This document shows, piece after piece, positions 1 through 11,748 of a DNA stretch of 34,078 nucleotides; the stretch's first letter is position 1, and the number at the start of each line of letters is the position of its first letter. Origin of the DNA: Nitriliruptorales bacterium. Its GTDB lineage: Bacteria; Actinomycetota; Nitriliruptoria; Nitriliruptorales; Nitriliruptoraceae. The DNA lies in assembly GCA_024637135.1 (NCBI GenBank), contig JAGXFT010000016.1, positions 1 through 34,078 of the forward strand, written 5' to 3'. The notes under the pieces are model-generated. The model saw only the letters and a list, made by a program, of their open reading frames with translations, searched no databases and was not told the DNA's origin. Position numbers and translations under genes: made by a program.

Positions 1-1352
1 CCCTGGAACGCGTGCGTTGTCGGCAACAGCCACGACACCCAGATGACCGGGACGACGATCCGGTCCAGCGGCAGGAACAGGCCGGAGAAGAACACGGCCG
101 TCAACAGCAGCAGCATCGAGAACTGGACCGCCTGGCTGTCGGACTTCGCGGCCGACGCCACCAGGAACCCGTAGCCCAGCGACGCCAACAGGCTCAACAC
201 CACGATCCCCACGAACGACGGCCAACTGATCGGTGCCGGGACCTGGAAGGCGGCCACGATCAGGCCGATGAGCGTCACCGCGACACCCAGACCCAGCAAC
301 AGGTGGGCCGCGGACGTCCCGATCAGGCGCTCGGTCGTGCCGACGGGGGTGACCCGCAGCAGTTCGGAGGTGCCCTGGCGCCGTTCGCGCACCATTCCCA
401 GCGCGACGAAGGTGATCGCCACGTGCTGCAGCATCAGTGCCAGCAGTCCCGGCGCGTAGAACCGGTCAAGCGTGATGGCGACCGGGGTCTGTCGGTAGAC
501 CTGGACGTCGAAGGGTCGGGCGAGCACGGCCGGGTCTGCACCGTCCAGGACCGACATCGCCTGATCGGCCTCGTCCAGGGATGCCCCGATCTCGTCGAGG
601 TTGGTCAGGGCCTCGGTCTCCTGCAGGGCACGCAGCGCGGTCGCGCCGGTCCGCAGTTCCCGGGCTGTCTGGGCCGGGTCGTCGATCCCCAGCGGCGCGA
701 CTGCGGCACCACCGGCGCCGACCCGTTCCGCCAGCGTGTCCAGGCGGTCCGCGGTCGGCCCGGCGTCACGCTGGATCGTGGCCAGTTCCTCGTCGGTGTA
801 GGAGTCGCGCAGGGCCTGCAGTTGCTCGCGGATCGTGGCGACGTCGTCGACCATGCCATCGCCCTCCTCCTGCACGGCGGCGAGCGCCTGGGTGACGACC
901 TCGTCGTTGATCTGGGCGACGGCCGTCTGCGCCGCCACCTCGATCTGTGCGGTGGTCACGGGGTCCGGCGCGCGCTGGTGGACCTCGATCTCCAGGCGTT
1001 CCTCACCCTGCTCGGACAGGTCGTCGACGTCCGGCAGGATGACGACCAGGTCGACCTCACCCCGTCTGAGGTCGGCGATCGCCTGGTCGCGGTCGGTGGC
1101 CGTGCCCACGTAGTCGATGCCGGTGACCTCGGCGTCCGCCACGTACTGGTCGATCTGTTGGGTGAGTTCGCTGTCCTCGGGCCCGACGACCAGCGTCGTC
1201 AACCTCGGAAAGTCCTGGCTGTAGCCGAGTCCGAAGACGAACAGGATCAGGAACGGGCCCAGCACGAGGGTTGCGATCAGGCTTGGCTGGCGCAGGGTGC
1301 TGACCAGTTCGCGCCGGGTGAAGGCCGAGATGCGGACCAGGCGCTCACGCAT
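1..1352 (-). CDS. ABC-2 type transporter permease (3' end beyond window edge)
   Basis: Open minus frame from ATG at 1352 to the window edge: MRERLVRISAFTRRELVTSLRQPSLIATLVLGPFLILFVFGLGYSQDFPRLTTLVVGPE...RFYAPGLLALMLQHVAITFVALGMVRERRQGTSELLRVTPV...; TM helices plus a large extracytoplasmic domain typical of ABC-2 permeases. The start overlaps the ATPase stop (ATGCGTGA). Absent from the ORF track because it runs off the edge. Confidence 0.88.
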   Translation of the reverse strand, partial: MRERLVRISAFTRRELVSTLRQPSLIATLVLGPFLILFVFGLGYSQDFPRLTTLVVGPEDSELTQQIDQYVADAEVTGIDYVGTATDRDQAIADLRRGEVDLVVILPDVDDLSEQGEERLEIEVHQRAPDPVTTAQIEVAAQTAVAQINDEVVTQALAAVQEEGDGMVDDVATIREQLQALRDSYTDEELATIQRDAGPTADRLDTLAERVGAGGAAVAPLGIDDPAQTARELRTGATALRALQETEALTNLDEIGASLDEADQAMSVLDGADPAVLARPFDVQVYRQTPVAITLDRFYAPGLLALMLQHVAITFVALGMVRERRQGTSELLRVTPVGTTERLIGTSAAHLLLGLGVAVTLIGLIVAAFQVPAPISWPSFVGIVVLSLLASLGYGFLVASAAKSDSQAVQFSMLLLLTAVFFSGLFLPLDRIVVPVIWVSWLLPTTHAFQ

Positions 1353-2619
1353 CGGCGGCCTCCCGCTCCCGGTCGGCGGCACGTTCCTGGTCGCTGGCCT
1401 GCTCGGCTCGGTGGGCCTCCACCAGTTCCACGAAGACATCGTCGAACGACGGCCGGTGCCACGACAGCACGGGGGCGGACTTCCCATTCTCGTCGAACAG
1501 GTTGCTGATGCGCGCCTGCACCCCTTCCCGGTCCGAGACCAGGTAGCGGACCCGGCGCGGCCCCAGTCGTTCCTGCATCGCCTCGACCCCGTCGACGTCC
1601 TCGAGGTCGATGCGACCGGGGTCGACCGACTCGTGCTCGATGTCCAACAGGTCGCCGCCGTAGGCCGCGCGCCGGAGTCCGTCGGGCTCGTCGACCCGGA
1701 TGATCCGGCCGTCCACCATCAGTGCGACCTCGTCGCACAGGTCGGCCTCGGTGACGTACTGGGTGGTGATCAGCAAGGTGTGGCCCTCGTCGCGCAGGTT
1801 GGTCAGGTGTTCCCACAACTGGGCGCGCAGGACCGGGTCGATGCCGGCCGTGGGCTCGTCGAGGATCAGGAGTTCGGGATCGTGCACGATCGCCGCGGCG
1901 ATCGCCAGGCGCCGCTGCTCGCCGCCGGACGCGCGTCGCAACCGGGTCTTCTGTTCCCCGGTCAGCCCCACCAGTTCGAGCACGTCGTCGATGCGCTGGC
2001 GTGCCCGCTTGGCATCCTTGCCCGGCCACCAGCGCGCGCGCCACGGCAGGCCCTGCAGCGACGCAATGAAGTCGAGGTTGTGGCGCAGTGACAGTTCCGG
2101 GTCGAGCGCGTTGCCCTGGGTCAGGTAGCCCAGGCGGGTGTGGTAGTGGCGATCGGCCTTCCACGGGTCCACGCCCAGCACCTCGATCGTGCCGTCGTGG
2201 GCCGGCAGCAGGCCCAGCACCAGCCGCGCGAGCGTGGTCTTGCCCGAACCACTCGGTCCGACCACGCCCAGGATGCGGCCGGCCGGGACGTCGAGGTCGA
2301 CGTCGGTGATGCCGTGCTCGTCGTCGTAGCGGTGGGTCAGGCCACTGGCGTGCACCACGGAGTCGCCGCGGCGTCGGTCCGGCGCCGGTGGAACGTACGG
2401 GTCGGACGCGACCGTGGCGGGGGCTTCGTCGGCGGACGGCGCCGGTGCTGCCGAGGTCCCGGATGCGGGTGGCTCGGGGGTCTGACTCGGCTCGGCGCTC
2501 GGTGCCCCGGCGGTCGCGGACGTCGTCGGCGCGTCGGGCGCGTCCGGGGACGGGGGCGCAGCGGGGGGGCCGGGTGTGGCGAGGTTCGCGTCGCGGTCGG
2601 GCGGAGCAGGGTCGGACAT
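1345..2619 (-). CDS. ABC transporter ATP-binding protein with Pro/Ala-rich N-terminal extension
   Basis: Walker A GPSGSGKTT, signature SGGEQRR, Walker B LLILDEPTAGIDP. Start at MSDPAPPDRDANL (ATG at 2619) inside the longer 1345..4296 ORF. Confidence 0.92.
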   Translation of the reverse strand: MSDPAPPDRDANLATPGPPAAPPSPDAPDAPTTSATAGAPSAEPSQTPEPPASGTSAAPAPSADEAPATVASDPYVPPAPDRRRGDSVVHASGLTHRYDDEHGITDVDLDVPAGRILGVVGPSGSGKTTLARLVLGLLPAHDGTIEVLGVDPWKADRHYHTRLGYLTQGNALDPELSLRHNLDFIASLQGLPWRARWWPGKDAKRARQRIDDVLELVGLTGEQKTRLRRASGGEQRRLAIAAAIVHDPELLILDEPTAGIDPVLRAQLWEHLTNLRDEGHTLLITTQYVTEADLCDEVALMVDGRIIRVDEPDGLRRAAYGGDLLDIEHESVDPGRIDLEDVDGVEAMQERLGPRRVRYLVSDREGVQARISNLFDENGKSAPVLSWHRPSFDDVFVELVEAHRAEQASDQERAADREREAADA

Positions 2620-2658
2620 GCGATGGCCTCGTGGCAGGTCGGGGAGGTTGGGCGCGAC

Positions 2659-2687
2659 CGGCCCGGTCGTGGGACACGACCGGGCCG
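2659..2687. promoter_or_regulatory. Perfect 13-bp inverted repeat (loop 3) in the 5' leader of the ABC ATPase gene
   Basis: CGGCCCGGTCGTG-GGA-CACGACCGGGCCG, 40 bp upstream of the ATPase start. Confidence 0.6.
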
Positions 2688-2777
2688 TCGTGAGCGAGCA
2701 TGGTGCCACATCGTTGACGCTGCAACGCCCGTTCGGCAGGGCCGGCCGGTGTGGCCCTGACATGTGTGTCGTTCCGC

Positions 2778-2807
2778 TTGCACGTGGGGTGAGCGTCCTG
2801 CTATCCT
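2778..2807 (+). promoter_or_regulatory. Candidate sigma70-type promoter for the histidine phosphatase gene
   Basis: TTGCAC (2778-2783), 18-bp spacer, TATCCT (2802-2807). Confidence 0.4.
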
Positions 2808-2813
2808 TCCCTC

Positions 2814-2842
2814 CATGCCCGGCATCACTGAGATGTCGGGCA
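2814..2842. promoter_or_regulatory. 12-bp-arm inverted repeat (one mismatch)
   Basis: ATGCCCGGCATC-ACTGA-GATGTCGGGCAT. Confidence 0.55.
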
Positions 2843-2847
2843 TTCAC

Positions 2848-2885
2848 GTTGTTCCGAGCAACACCAGTTGTTCCGAGCAACACCA
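2848..2885. repeat. Two perfect tandem 19-bp repeats, each containing a 15-bp imperfect palindrome (operator-like)
   Basis: GTTGTTCCGAGCAACACCA x2; GTTGtTCcGAgCAAC is palindromic except one pair. Confidence 0.75.
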
Positions 2886-3025
2886 TTGGTCCTGGACGGG
2901 ACCTCCGGTCCACGCCACCGTTCGTCGCGTCCGCACGGAACGTGCGCCTCCCCGACGTCGGTGTCGTCTGCCCGGAGGCACCATCACGTGGTGGCGGTGG
3001 ACTCGCCGCAGATTGCGTCCGGCCA

Positions 3026-3733
3026 ATGACCTCATCCGATGCATCGTCCCCGTCGCCCGTCGAACCCGTCCGGCAGTACCGCTTCCGACCGCCGCCGGGG
3101 GCCTGCGACCTGTTGCTGGTCCGACACGGCGAATCCCGTGCCGCGGTGCCCGGGGAGCCGTTCCGGTCGTGGGAGGGCCAGGCGGACCCACCCCTGGCCG
3201 ACGTCGGCCAGCGCGAGGCCGGGGCCGTCGCCGACCGCCTCGCCGACGCCGGTGTCGACGCCATCTGGGTCACGCCGCTGGTTCGGACCCAGCAGACGGC
3301 CGCGCCGCTGGCCGAGCGCTTGGGGCTGGATCCGCAGGTCGAACCCGACCTCCGCGAGGTGTTCCTGGGCGACTGGGAGGGTGGCGAGTACCGCCACCGG
3401 GCGGCCGCCGGCGATCCACTCGTCGCACGGATCATCGAAGAACAGGACTGGGGCCTGATCGGCGGTGCCGAGTCGATGGTGGACTTCTCGGCACGTGTCC
3501 GACGGGGCATCGACCGGATCGCCGCGTCCCATCGCGACCAGCGGGTCGTGGCGATCGTCCACGGTGGCGTCATCGGCGCGGCCTTGGCGATGGCCGCCGA
3601 CAGCGCGCCGTTCACGTTCGTCGCCGCGGCCAACGCGTCGATCAGCCACCTGGTGGTGACGGCGGATCGCTGGATCCTGCGGCGCTTCAACGACACCGCC
3701 CACCTGTCGACCGACCTGGACGCGCCGACCTGA
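3026..3733 (+). CDS. Histidine phosphatase (phosphoglycerate mutase-like) family protein
   Basis: LLLVRHGESR motif, WVTPLVRTQQTA, EVFLGDWEG, VVAIVHGGVIGA. ATG at 3026 inside ORF 2576..3733. Confidence 0.9.
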   Translation: MTSSDASSPSPVEPVRQYRFRPPPGACDLLLVRHGESRAAVPGEPFRSWEGQADPPLADVGQREAGAVADRLADAGVDAIWVTPLVRTQQTAAPLAERLGLDPQVEPDLREVFLGDWEGGEYRHRAAAGDPLVARIIEEQDWGLIGGAESMVDFSARVRRGIDRIAASHRDQRVVAIVHGGVIGAALAMAADSAPFTFVAAANASISHLVVTADRWILRRFNDTAHLSTDLDAPT

Positions 3734-3872
3734 CGACAGGTCGGCGCGCGGATACGGGAAGTGCGGACCGGTCGGGTGGTGCGGTCGACCCATCGGCCGT
3801 TCACGCGCTGCACCACGGTCAGGAGGAGTATGAGAAGACGTTCCACTGGAGTACGAACGGTGGAGAGGTTCT

Positions 3873-4490
3873 TCAGGCCCGATGCTGCTCGCCGGCGGTG
3901 ACGGGAACATCGAGGCTGTTCGTCGGGGGTGCCAACGGGCACGACCAGCGGTCGTCGTGGACGCAGGAGGGGTGATAGGCGAAGTTGAAGTCGAGCACCA
4001 CCCGATCGTCGTCGTGGCCCAGGTCGGCACCCTTGACGGTGTCGAGGAGATAGCGGCCGCCGCCGTAGGTGTCCCCCCCGTTGGTCACGTCCCGGAAGGG
4101 CAGGAACACCCCGCCGCCGTAGCCGGCCAGCCACAGGACCTCGAGGTGGTGGCTCCGGCCATCGCGTTCGAACCGGACCGTCCCCAGCGTCGTGAAAGGT
4201 GTGGCCCCATCCCCCGAGTGGGTGACGTCCTGCGGATCGTCGCTCGTCCCGCCCGTCGGGGCCGCGGCGGCGGTGAACGTCCCCACCATCCGCCACGACG
4301 GATCGTGGTCGAACATCGGAAGCCCGTCGAAGCCGTCGCGGTCAAGGACAGGTGACTGGACGTGCGTGGCGAACAGGTGGTCGCGGTCGTTGACCCACCG
4401 TCGCCAGGCCGCCGTCGGGTCGTCGGCCGAACGCACCCGGTGGTAGCTGTCGGCCACGCGGCGGCGGTAGTCCAACAGGCTCAGGTCCAT
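3873..4490 (-). CDS. DUF1684 domain-containing protein
   Basis: FDGLPMFDHDPSWRMVGTF...VFLPFRDVTNGGDTYGGGRYLLDTV...DFNFAYHPSCVHDDRWSCPLAPPTNSLDVPVTAGE pattern of DUF1684. ATG at 4490 preferred over 4538. Confidence 0.85.
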   Translation of the reverse strand: MDLSLLDYRRRVADSYHRVRSADDPTAAWRRWVNDRDHLFATHVQSPVLDRDGFDGLPMFDHDPSWRMVGTFTAAAAPTGGTSDDPQDVTHSGDGATPFTTLGTVRFERDGRSHHLEVLWLAGYGGGVFLPFRDVTNGGDTYGGGRYLLDTVKGADLGHDDDRVVLDFNFAYHPSCVHDDRWSCPLAPPTNSLDVPVTAGEQHRA

Positions 4491-4690
4491 GGCGTCGCCC
4501 CGCGCAGTCGACGGCCGGTGCGTCGACGCCCCGGCCACCCGACCACCCTAGATGTCTGCCGAGGTTGGCGTGGTGGACACAGGTGGGGGCAGTGCGGTGG
4601 CGTGAGCGCGCGGGAACGGGCTCGTCCGGGCAGCGCTGGGCGGACCACGGCAGCATGGACGTCCGGGCATCGACAACGAGAGGAAGCGAC

Positions 4691-4967
4691 ATGGCGACGC
4701 TGGAAGCAGGACCCGTGGCTGCGCGTCCACGTCCGGGCCGGTGGACGGATCGTCCAGGTCGCCGCCGAGTCCATGCGGATCGAGGACACGGTCGCACAGT
4801 GGGAGGCGTGGACGGGGACGGACATCGTCGGTGATGGGCCTGTCGTCGTGGACGGTGCGTTGGTCCCGGTGCAGGTCGATCGTGCGCTGGATCGGTGCGT
4901 CTACGTCGAGCCGAACGTGTGGGTGCATCATGATTTGCGGGGCCTGGAGGTCGCTCGGGGCGACTGA
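4691..4967 (+). pseudogene. Small hypothetical protein with apparent 1-nt frameshift near its start
   Basis: Good SD (GAGAGGAAG) plus ATG at 4691 in one frame. Protein-like sequence WKQDPWLRVHVRAGGRIVQVAAESMRIEDTVAQWEAWTGTDIVGDG...LEVARGD begins at 4701 in another frame and ends at 4967. Confidence 0.45.
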
Positions 4968-4970
4968 GGG

Positions 4971-6455
4971 TCAGTGGGGAATGGTGGCGTCGACGGGGGT
5001 GGGGCTGGGGTTGGTGGCGAGGTGGTGACGCAGGGACAGCAGCGGCCACAGGGCGAGGGCGGCGACAGCGGCGCCGACCAGGGTGGCGGTGGCGAAGCCG
5101 GACTCGATCGCGGCGGCGACGGCGGGGCCGGCGGTGACGTCGGCGGTGCCCTCGGCCAGTACCTCGCTGACCAGTTCGACGTCGCCCGTCGCGCGCGCGA
5201 CGACCAGCAGCAGCACGGCGCCGACCAGCGCGTTGCCCAGGGCGAAGCCCTGGTTGCGGATGAACTGGTGGGCGGCGGTGGCGCGGCCCAGTTCCTCGCT
5301 CGGCACCAGTGCCTGCAACAGCGTCAGCCCGGAGTTGGTCGACGCGCCCGTTCCGCACCCGGCGACGAACAGGAAGGCGAAGATCACCACCAGGGATGCC
5401 GATGCCCCGGCGGCCAGGCCCACCCCCAGCAGCGCCGGGGGGACCATCGCCGCCCCGCCGAACGTCATCGTGAACGGTGCGAAGCGGTCCATCAGGCGAC
5501 TGGCGACGTTCGCGCCGGACGTCCAACCGATGACGAAGAACAGCACCGACCAGGCCGTCAGTGCGGGACCGGCCCCGCGGGCGCCGCTGACCAACAGCGG
5601 CACGAACGACTGGGTTCCGATCGCGCCCACGAGCAGCAACGAGATCGCCCAGGCCAGTGGTCCCAACGGTTGGGTGATCGTGTGGCGCGGCGCGACCAGG
5701 GCGTCGGCGCGTCCACGGTTGCGCCGCAGCACGACCGCGCCACAGGCCAGCGCACCCAGGGCGGCTGGCACCGACCACCACCCCAGCGCGTCGACCGCCA
5801 CCAGTGACAGCAGTGTGAAGCCGGTCAACAGGGCCAGGTTCAGCGGGTCCAGGCGGGCCCTCGCACCAGCCTGCTCCGCCGGTCGTCCGGGCAGGTTCCT
5901 CCATCCCACGGCAAGGGCGACCGCACCCAGCGGCAGGTTCACCAGGAACACCCAGCGCCACGAGGCCACCGCCAGCAGCCCGCCCGCGATCGCCGGGCCG
6001 GCCACGCCCATGACCCCCCACACGGTGGTGTTGGCGGCGAAGGCACGCCCGACCAGTGGCCGGGGGAACACGAGCCCGACCGCGGACAGGCCGACGGCGT
6101 TGACGGCGCCGGCCCCGATGCCCTGCAACACCCGCGCCGCGACCAGCAGCGGCATCGTCGGTGCCACGCCGGCCAGCACGCCCCCGATCACGAACACGAC
6201 CACCGACACGCGGAACACGGCCGACACGCCGACGCGGTCGACCAGCGCGCCCGCCGCGATCGTGGCGACCCCCGACGTCAACAGGTAGGCCGTGATCACC
6301 CACGGCAACAGCGCGACTCCGCCGAGGTCGGCTGCGACCTGGGGCAGCGCGGCGGCCACGGCCAGGCCCTCGAAGGCCGACAGGGCCACGATCAGCAGGA
6401 TCGCCACCGTCGCCCCGCGCAGGCGGGGGTCGAAGATCGAGGTGGGTGTGGCCAC
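4971..6455 (-). CDS. MFS transporter (drug:H+ antiporter-like)
   Basis: VATPTSIFDPRLRGATVAILLIVALSAFEGLAVAAALPQVAADLGG...LVAARVLQGIGAGAVNAV; multiple TM segments. GTG at 6455 preferred, as the upstream in-frame sequence is low-plausibility. Confidence 0.88.
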   Translation of the reverse strand: MATPTSIFDPRLRGATVAILLIVALSAFEGLAVAAALPQVAADLGGVALLPWVITAYLLTSGVATIAAGALVDRVGVSAVFRVSVVVFVIGGVLAGVAPTMPLLVAARVLQGIGAGAVNAVGLSAVGLVFPRPLVGRAFAANTTVWGVMGVAGPAIAGGLLAVASWRWVFLVNLPLGAVALAVGWRNLPGRPAEQAGARARLDPLNLALLTGFTLLSLVAVDALGWWSVPAALGALACGAVVLRRNRGRADALVAPRHTITQPLGPLAWAISLLLVGAIGTQSFVPLLVSGARGAGPALTAWSVLFFVIGWTSGANVASRLMDRFAPFTMTFGGAAMVPPALLGVGLAAGASASLVVIFAFLFVAGCGTGASTNSGLTLLQALVPSEELGRATAAHQFIRNQGFALGNALVGAVLLLVVARATGDVELVSEVLAEGTADVTAGPAVAAAIESGFATATLVGAAVAALALWPLLSLRHHLATNPSPTPVDATIPH

Positions 6456-6556
6456 GGTCGGGTCCGGGTCGGTGGGTCGTGGCGACCCGTCCGGGTGACG
6501 GCCGCGGCGGACCAACGCGAGGTCGCGCCGATGCCTTCCCGGGGACCGCCGGCGGG

Positions 6557-7933
6557 TCAGACGGCGAGCATCGCCTGTTCCACCACCTCCGTGAGCGCCG
6601 GGTGGATCCACCACTGGCCCCGCGCGAGGTCGTCGACGGTCTGGCCGAACTGCATCCCCTGGACCAGCGGCTGGAGCAGGGTCGGGGCCTGCGGTCCGAT
6701 GATGTGCGCACCCAGCAGCAGCCGGGTCGCGGGGTCGACCACCAGCTTGACCGCGCTGGTCGTGTCCTCCATCGCCCAGCCGTAGGCCGCGTCCCCGAAT
6801 GCCTGCACGGCGGTGGCGACGGGGCGGCCGGCGGCCTCGGCCTGTGGCTCGGTCATGCCGACGCTGGCCACCTGGGGCGACCCGAACACGGCGTGCGGCA
6901 CCGGTCCCAGTCGCGACGACCGCAGGTCGTCGGGGTGCAGCAGGTTGTGCACGACCAGCCGGGCGTCGGCGTTGGCCTTGTGCTTGAGCTGCTGGGGCGA
7001 GGCGATGTCGCCCAGTGCCCAGATGCCCTCGACCGATGTCCGCTGGTGGTCGTCGACGATGACGTAGCCGGACTCGTCGACCTCGACCCCGGTGGCCTGG
7101 ACCCTCAGGGTGTGGCTGTTGGGGACGCGTCCGGTCGCCACCAACAGGCAGTCACCCCGGACCTCGGACGCACCGTCGACGTCCTCCGTGCGCAGGACGA
7201 CGTCGCGTCCCTCCTGGTGCACGCCGCGGACGTCGGTCGCGAGCCGCAGGTCGAAGCGGTCGGCGTAGATCGCGGTCAGGCGCCGTGACACCTCGGGATC
7301 CTCGTCCCGGAGCAGTTCGGGACCGCGGACCACCATGGTGACGCGGCTCCCCAGCGCCCCGAACACGTGGGCCAGCTCGACCGCGATGTACCCGCCACCG
7401 ATCACCAGCAGGTGCTCGGGAAGGTCGTCCAGGCGCATGATGGTGTCGGACGTGTGGTACTCGACGTCGGCCAGTCCGGGCAGGTTCGGCACGACCGCGT
7501 GCGCCCCGGCTGCCAGCACGATGCGTGGTGCCGAGATGACCCGGCCACCGACCTCGAGCCGGTGGTCGCCGACGAATCGTGCATGCTCCTGCACCAGGTC
7601 GACGTTGGGGTTGGACTCGCGGTAGGCACGACCCGACTCGGCGATCGGGTCGATCCGTCCGAAGATCCGGTCCCGGATGGCCGGCCAGTCCGCCGACTCG
7701 AAGGTCGTGTGCAGGCCGAAGCGGTCGCTGGTGGCTGCGGCGTGGGCGCGATCGGCGGTGTACACGAACATCTTCGTGGGGATGCAGCCGACGTTCAGGC
7801 AGGTCCCGCCCAACACACCCTCCTCGACCAGGGCGATGCGCCAGTCGTCCATCTCGTCGGTGATGACCGAGTTCCCGGACCCGGACCCGATGACGATCAG
7901 GTCGTGGGTGGACGCGGATCGATCCTGCGACAT
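6557..7933 (-). CDS. mtr: Mycothione reductase-like pyridine nucleotide-disulfide oxidoreductase
   Basis: DLIVIGSGSGNSVI FAD motif; redox-active GGTCLNVGCIPTKMFVYTAD; NAD motif VIGGGYIAVELAHVF; C-terminal dimerisation domain WWIHPALTEVVEQAM. Confidence 0.85.
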   Translation of the reverse strand: MSQDRSASTHDLIVIGSGSGNSVITDEMDDWRIALVEEGVLGGTCLNVGCIPTKMFVYTADRAHAAATSDRFGLHTTFESADWPAIRDRIFGRIDPIAESGRAYRESNPNVDLVQEHARFVGDHRLEVGGRVISAPRIVLAAGAHAVVPNLPGLADVEYHTSDTIMRLDDLPEHLLVIGGGYIAVELAHVFGALGSRVTMVVRGPELLRDEDPEVSRRLTAIYADRFDLRLATDVRGVHQEGRDVVLRTEDVDGASEVRGDCLLVATGRVPNSHTLRVQATGVEVDESGYVIVDDHQRTSVEGIWALGDIASPQQLKHKANADARLVVHNLLHPDDLRSSRLGPVPHAVFGSPQVASVGMTEPQAEAAGRPVATAVQAFGDAAYGWAMEDTTSAVKLVVDPATRLLLGAHIIGPQAPTLLQPLVQGMQFGQTVDDLARGQWWIHPALTEVVEQAMLAV

Positions 7934-8330
7934 CGAGGTCGTGGCGGTGGCGGTCACGTGCGGTCCTGTCGGTCGTCCGTCGGCGTGGCAGGCGGGTGGG
8001 GTGCAGGGTGCCGGCGGCCCGGTGCGGATGTCCAACGGCCGGGGAGGGGTCGGAAGGAATCCGTCGTGAAGGTGCAGGGTGTGGCGGTCCGGCGTGGGCC
8101 GGGCGGTCGGGACGAGCGAGGCTCGGGGACCGTCCTCCCGACCACCTGCGCCGGGCTCGGGAACCAGCCCGGGCCACGGCCGCGGCGTCGGACCCGCCGA
8201 CGAGTGCACGCAGCGTCAACGTGGATCGGGGCGAGCGCTGTTCCCGAGTCGGCAGGGAACCACCGCGCGCGGGCGCTTGCCGCCGTCGGCCGTCCCCGCC
8301 ATGCTGGTGCCCCACCGAGGGAGGCCCGAC

Positions 8331-8836
8331 GTGTCAACGCGTGACGACGATGACGTGCCGGGTGTGCGGGTGGAGCGGGTGGGGCCGGCGGACTGGGCAC
8401 GGTGGCAGGCCGTCCGGTTGCGGGCGCTGGCGGAGGCGCCGGCGGCGTTCTCGTCGAGCCGGGCGCGTGAGGCCGGCTTCGGGGAGCACGACTGGCGGCA
8501 ACGGATGGCAGGTGGGACTCGGCTGGTCGCGGTGTTGGACGGGGCCGACGTCGGGCTGGCCGGGGTGCACCTCGCCGACGGGCCGGACGAGCCGCAGGTG
8601 TTCGGGATGTGGGTCGATCCGGCGTGGCGCGGTCGCGGCGTGGGGGAGCGGCTGGTCGCGGCCCTGCTGGACTGGGCGCGAGCCGACGGTCACGCCCACG
8701 TGCGGTTGTGGGTGGTGGCCGACAACGATCCGGCCCGTGCCCTCTACCAACGGGCTGGGTTCGTCGACGAACCCGAACCGGCGAGCCCGGCCCCCGGCGG
8801 CTGCGAACAGGCGATGCTGCACGTCCTCGACCCGGC

Positions 8837-8840
<4 letters not shown>
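8331..8840 (+). CDS. GNAT family N-acetyltransferase
   Basis: MWVDPAWRGRGVGERLVAALLDWARADGHAHVRLWVVADNDPARALYQRAGFV. GTG at 8331 preceded by GAGGGAGG (alternative ATG 8301). Confidence 0.88.
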
Positions 8841-11624
<2,784 letters not shown>

Positions 11625-11748
11625 CGGGTCCGCCGGGCGTGGTCGCGCAGCGACCGTCCGGGCCGTGGTGTTGGACGTGGGGGCACGCAACGTCCAGACT
11701 GCGCATGCGGGCGTCCGCGCCGCGCTACCCACCGAGGACCACCACCCC

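Noticed and set aside
12-1508. 498-aa plus-strand ORF at the left edge
   Set aside because: Antisense of the ABC-2 permease open to the window edge on the minus strand; Gln/Arg/Asp-rich shadow translation.
4624-4645. GTCCGggCAGCGCTGggCGGAC dyad
   Set aside because: Imperfect, short and in a GC-rich background; too likely by chance without comparative support.
7934-8300. Divergent intergenic region mtr/GNAT as possible riboswitch or ncRNA
   Set aside because: No convincing conserved aptamer core or strong hairpin/terminator found by eye.
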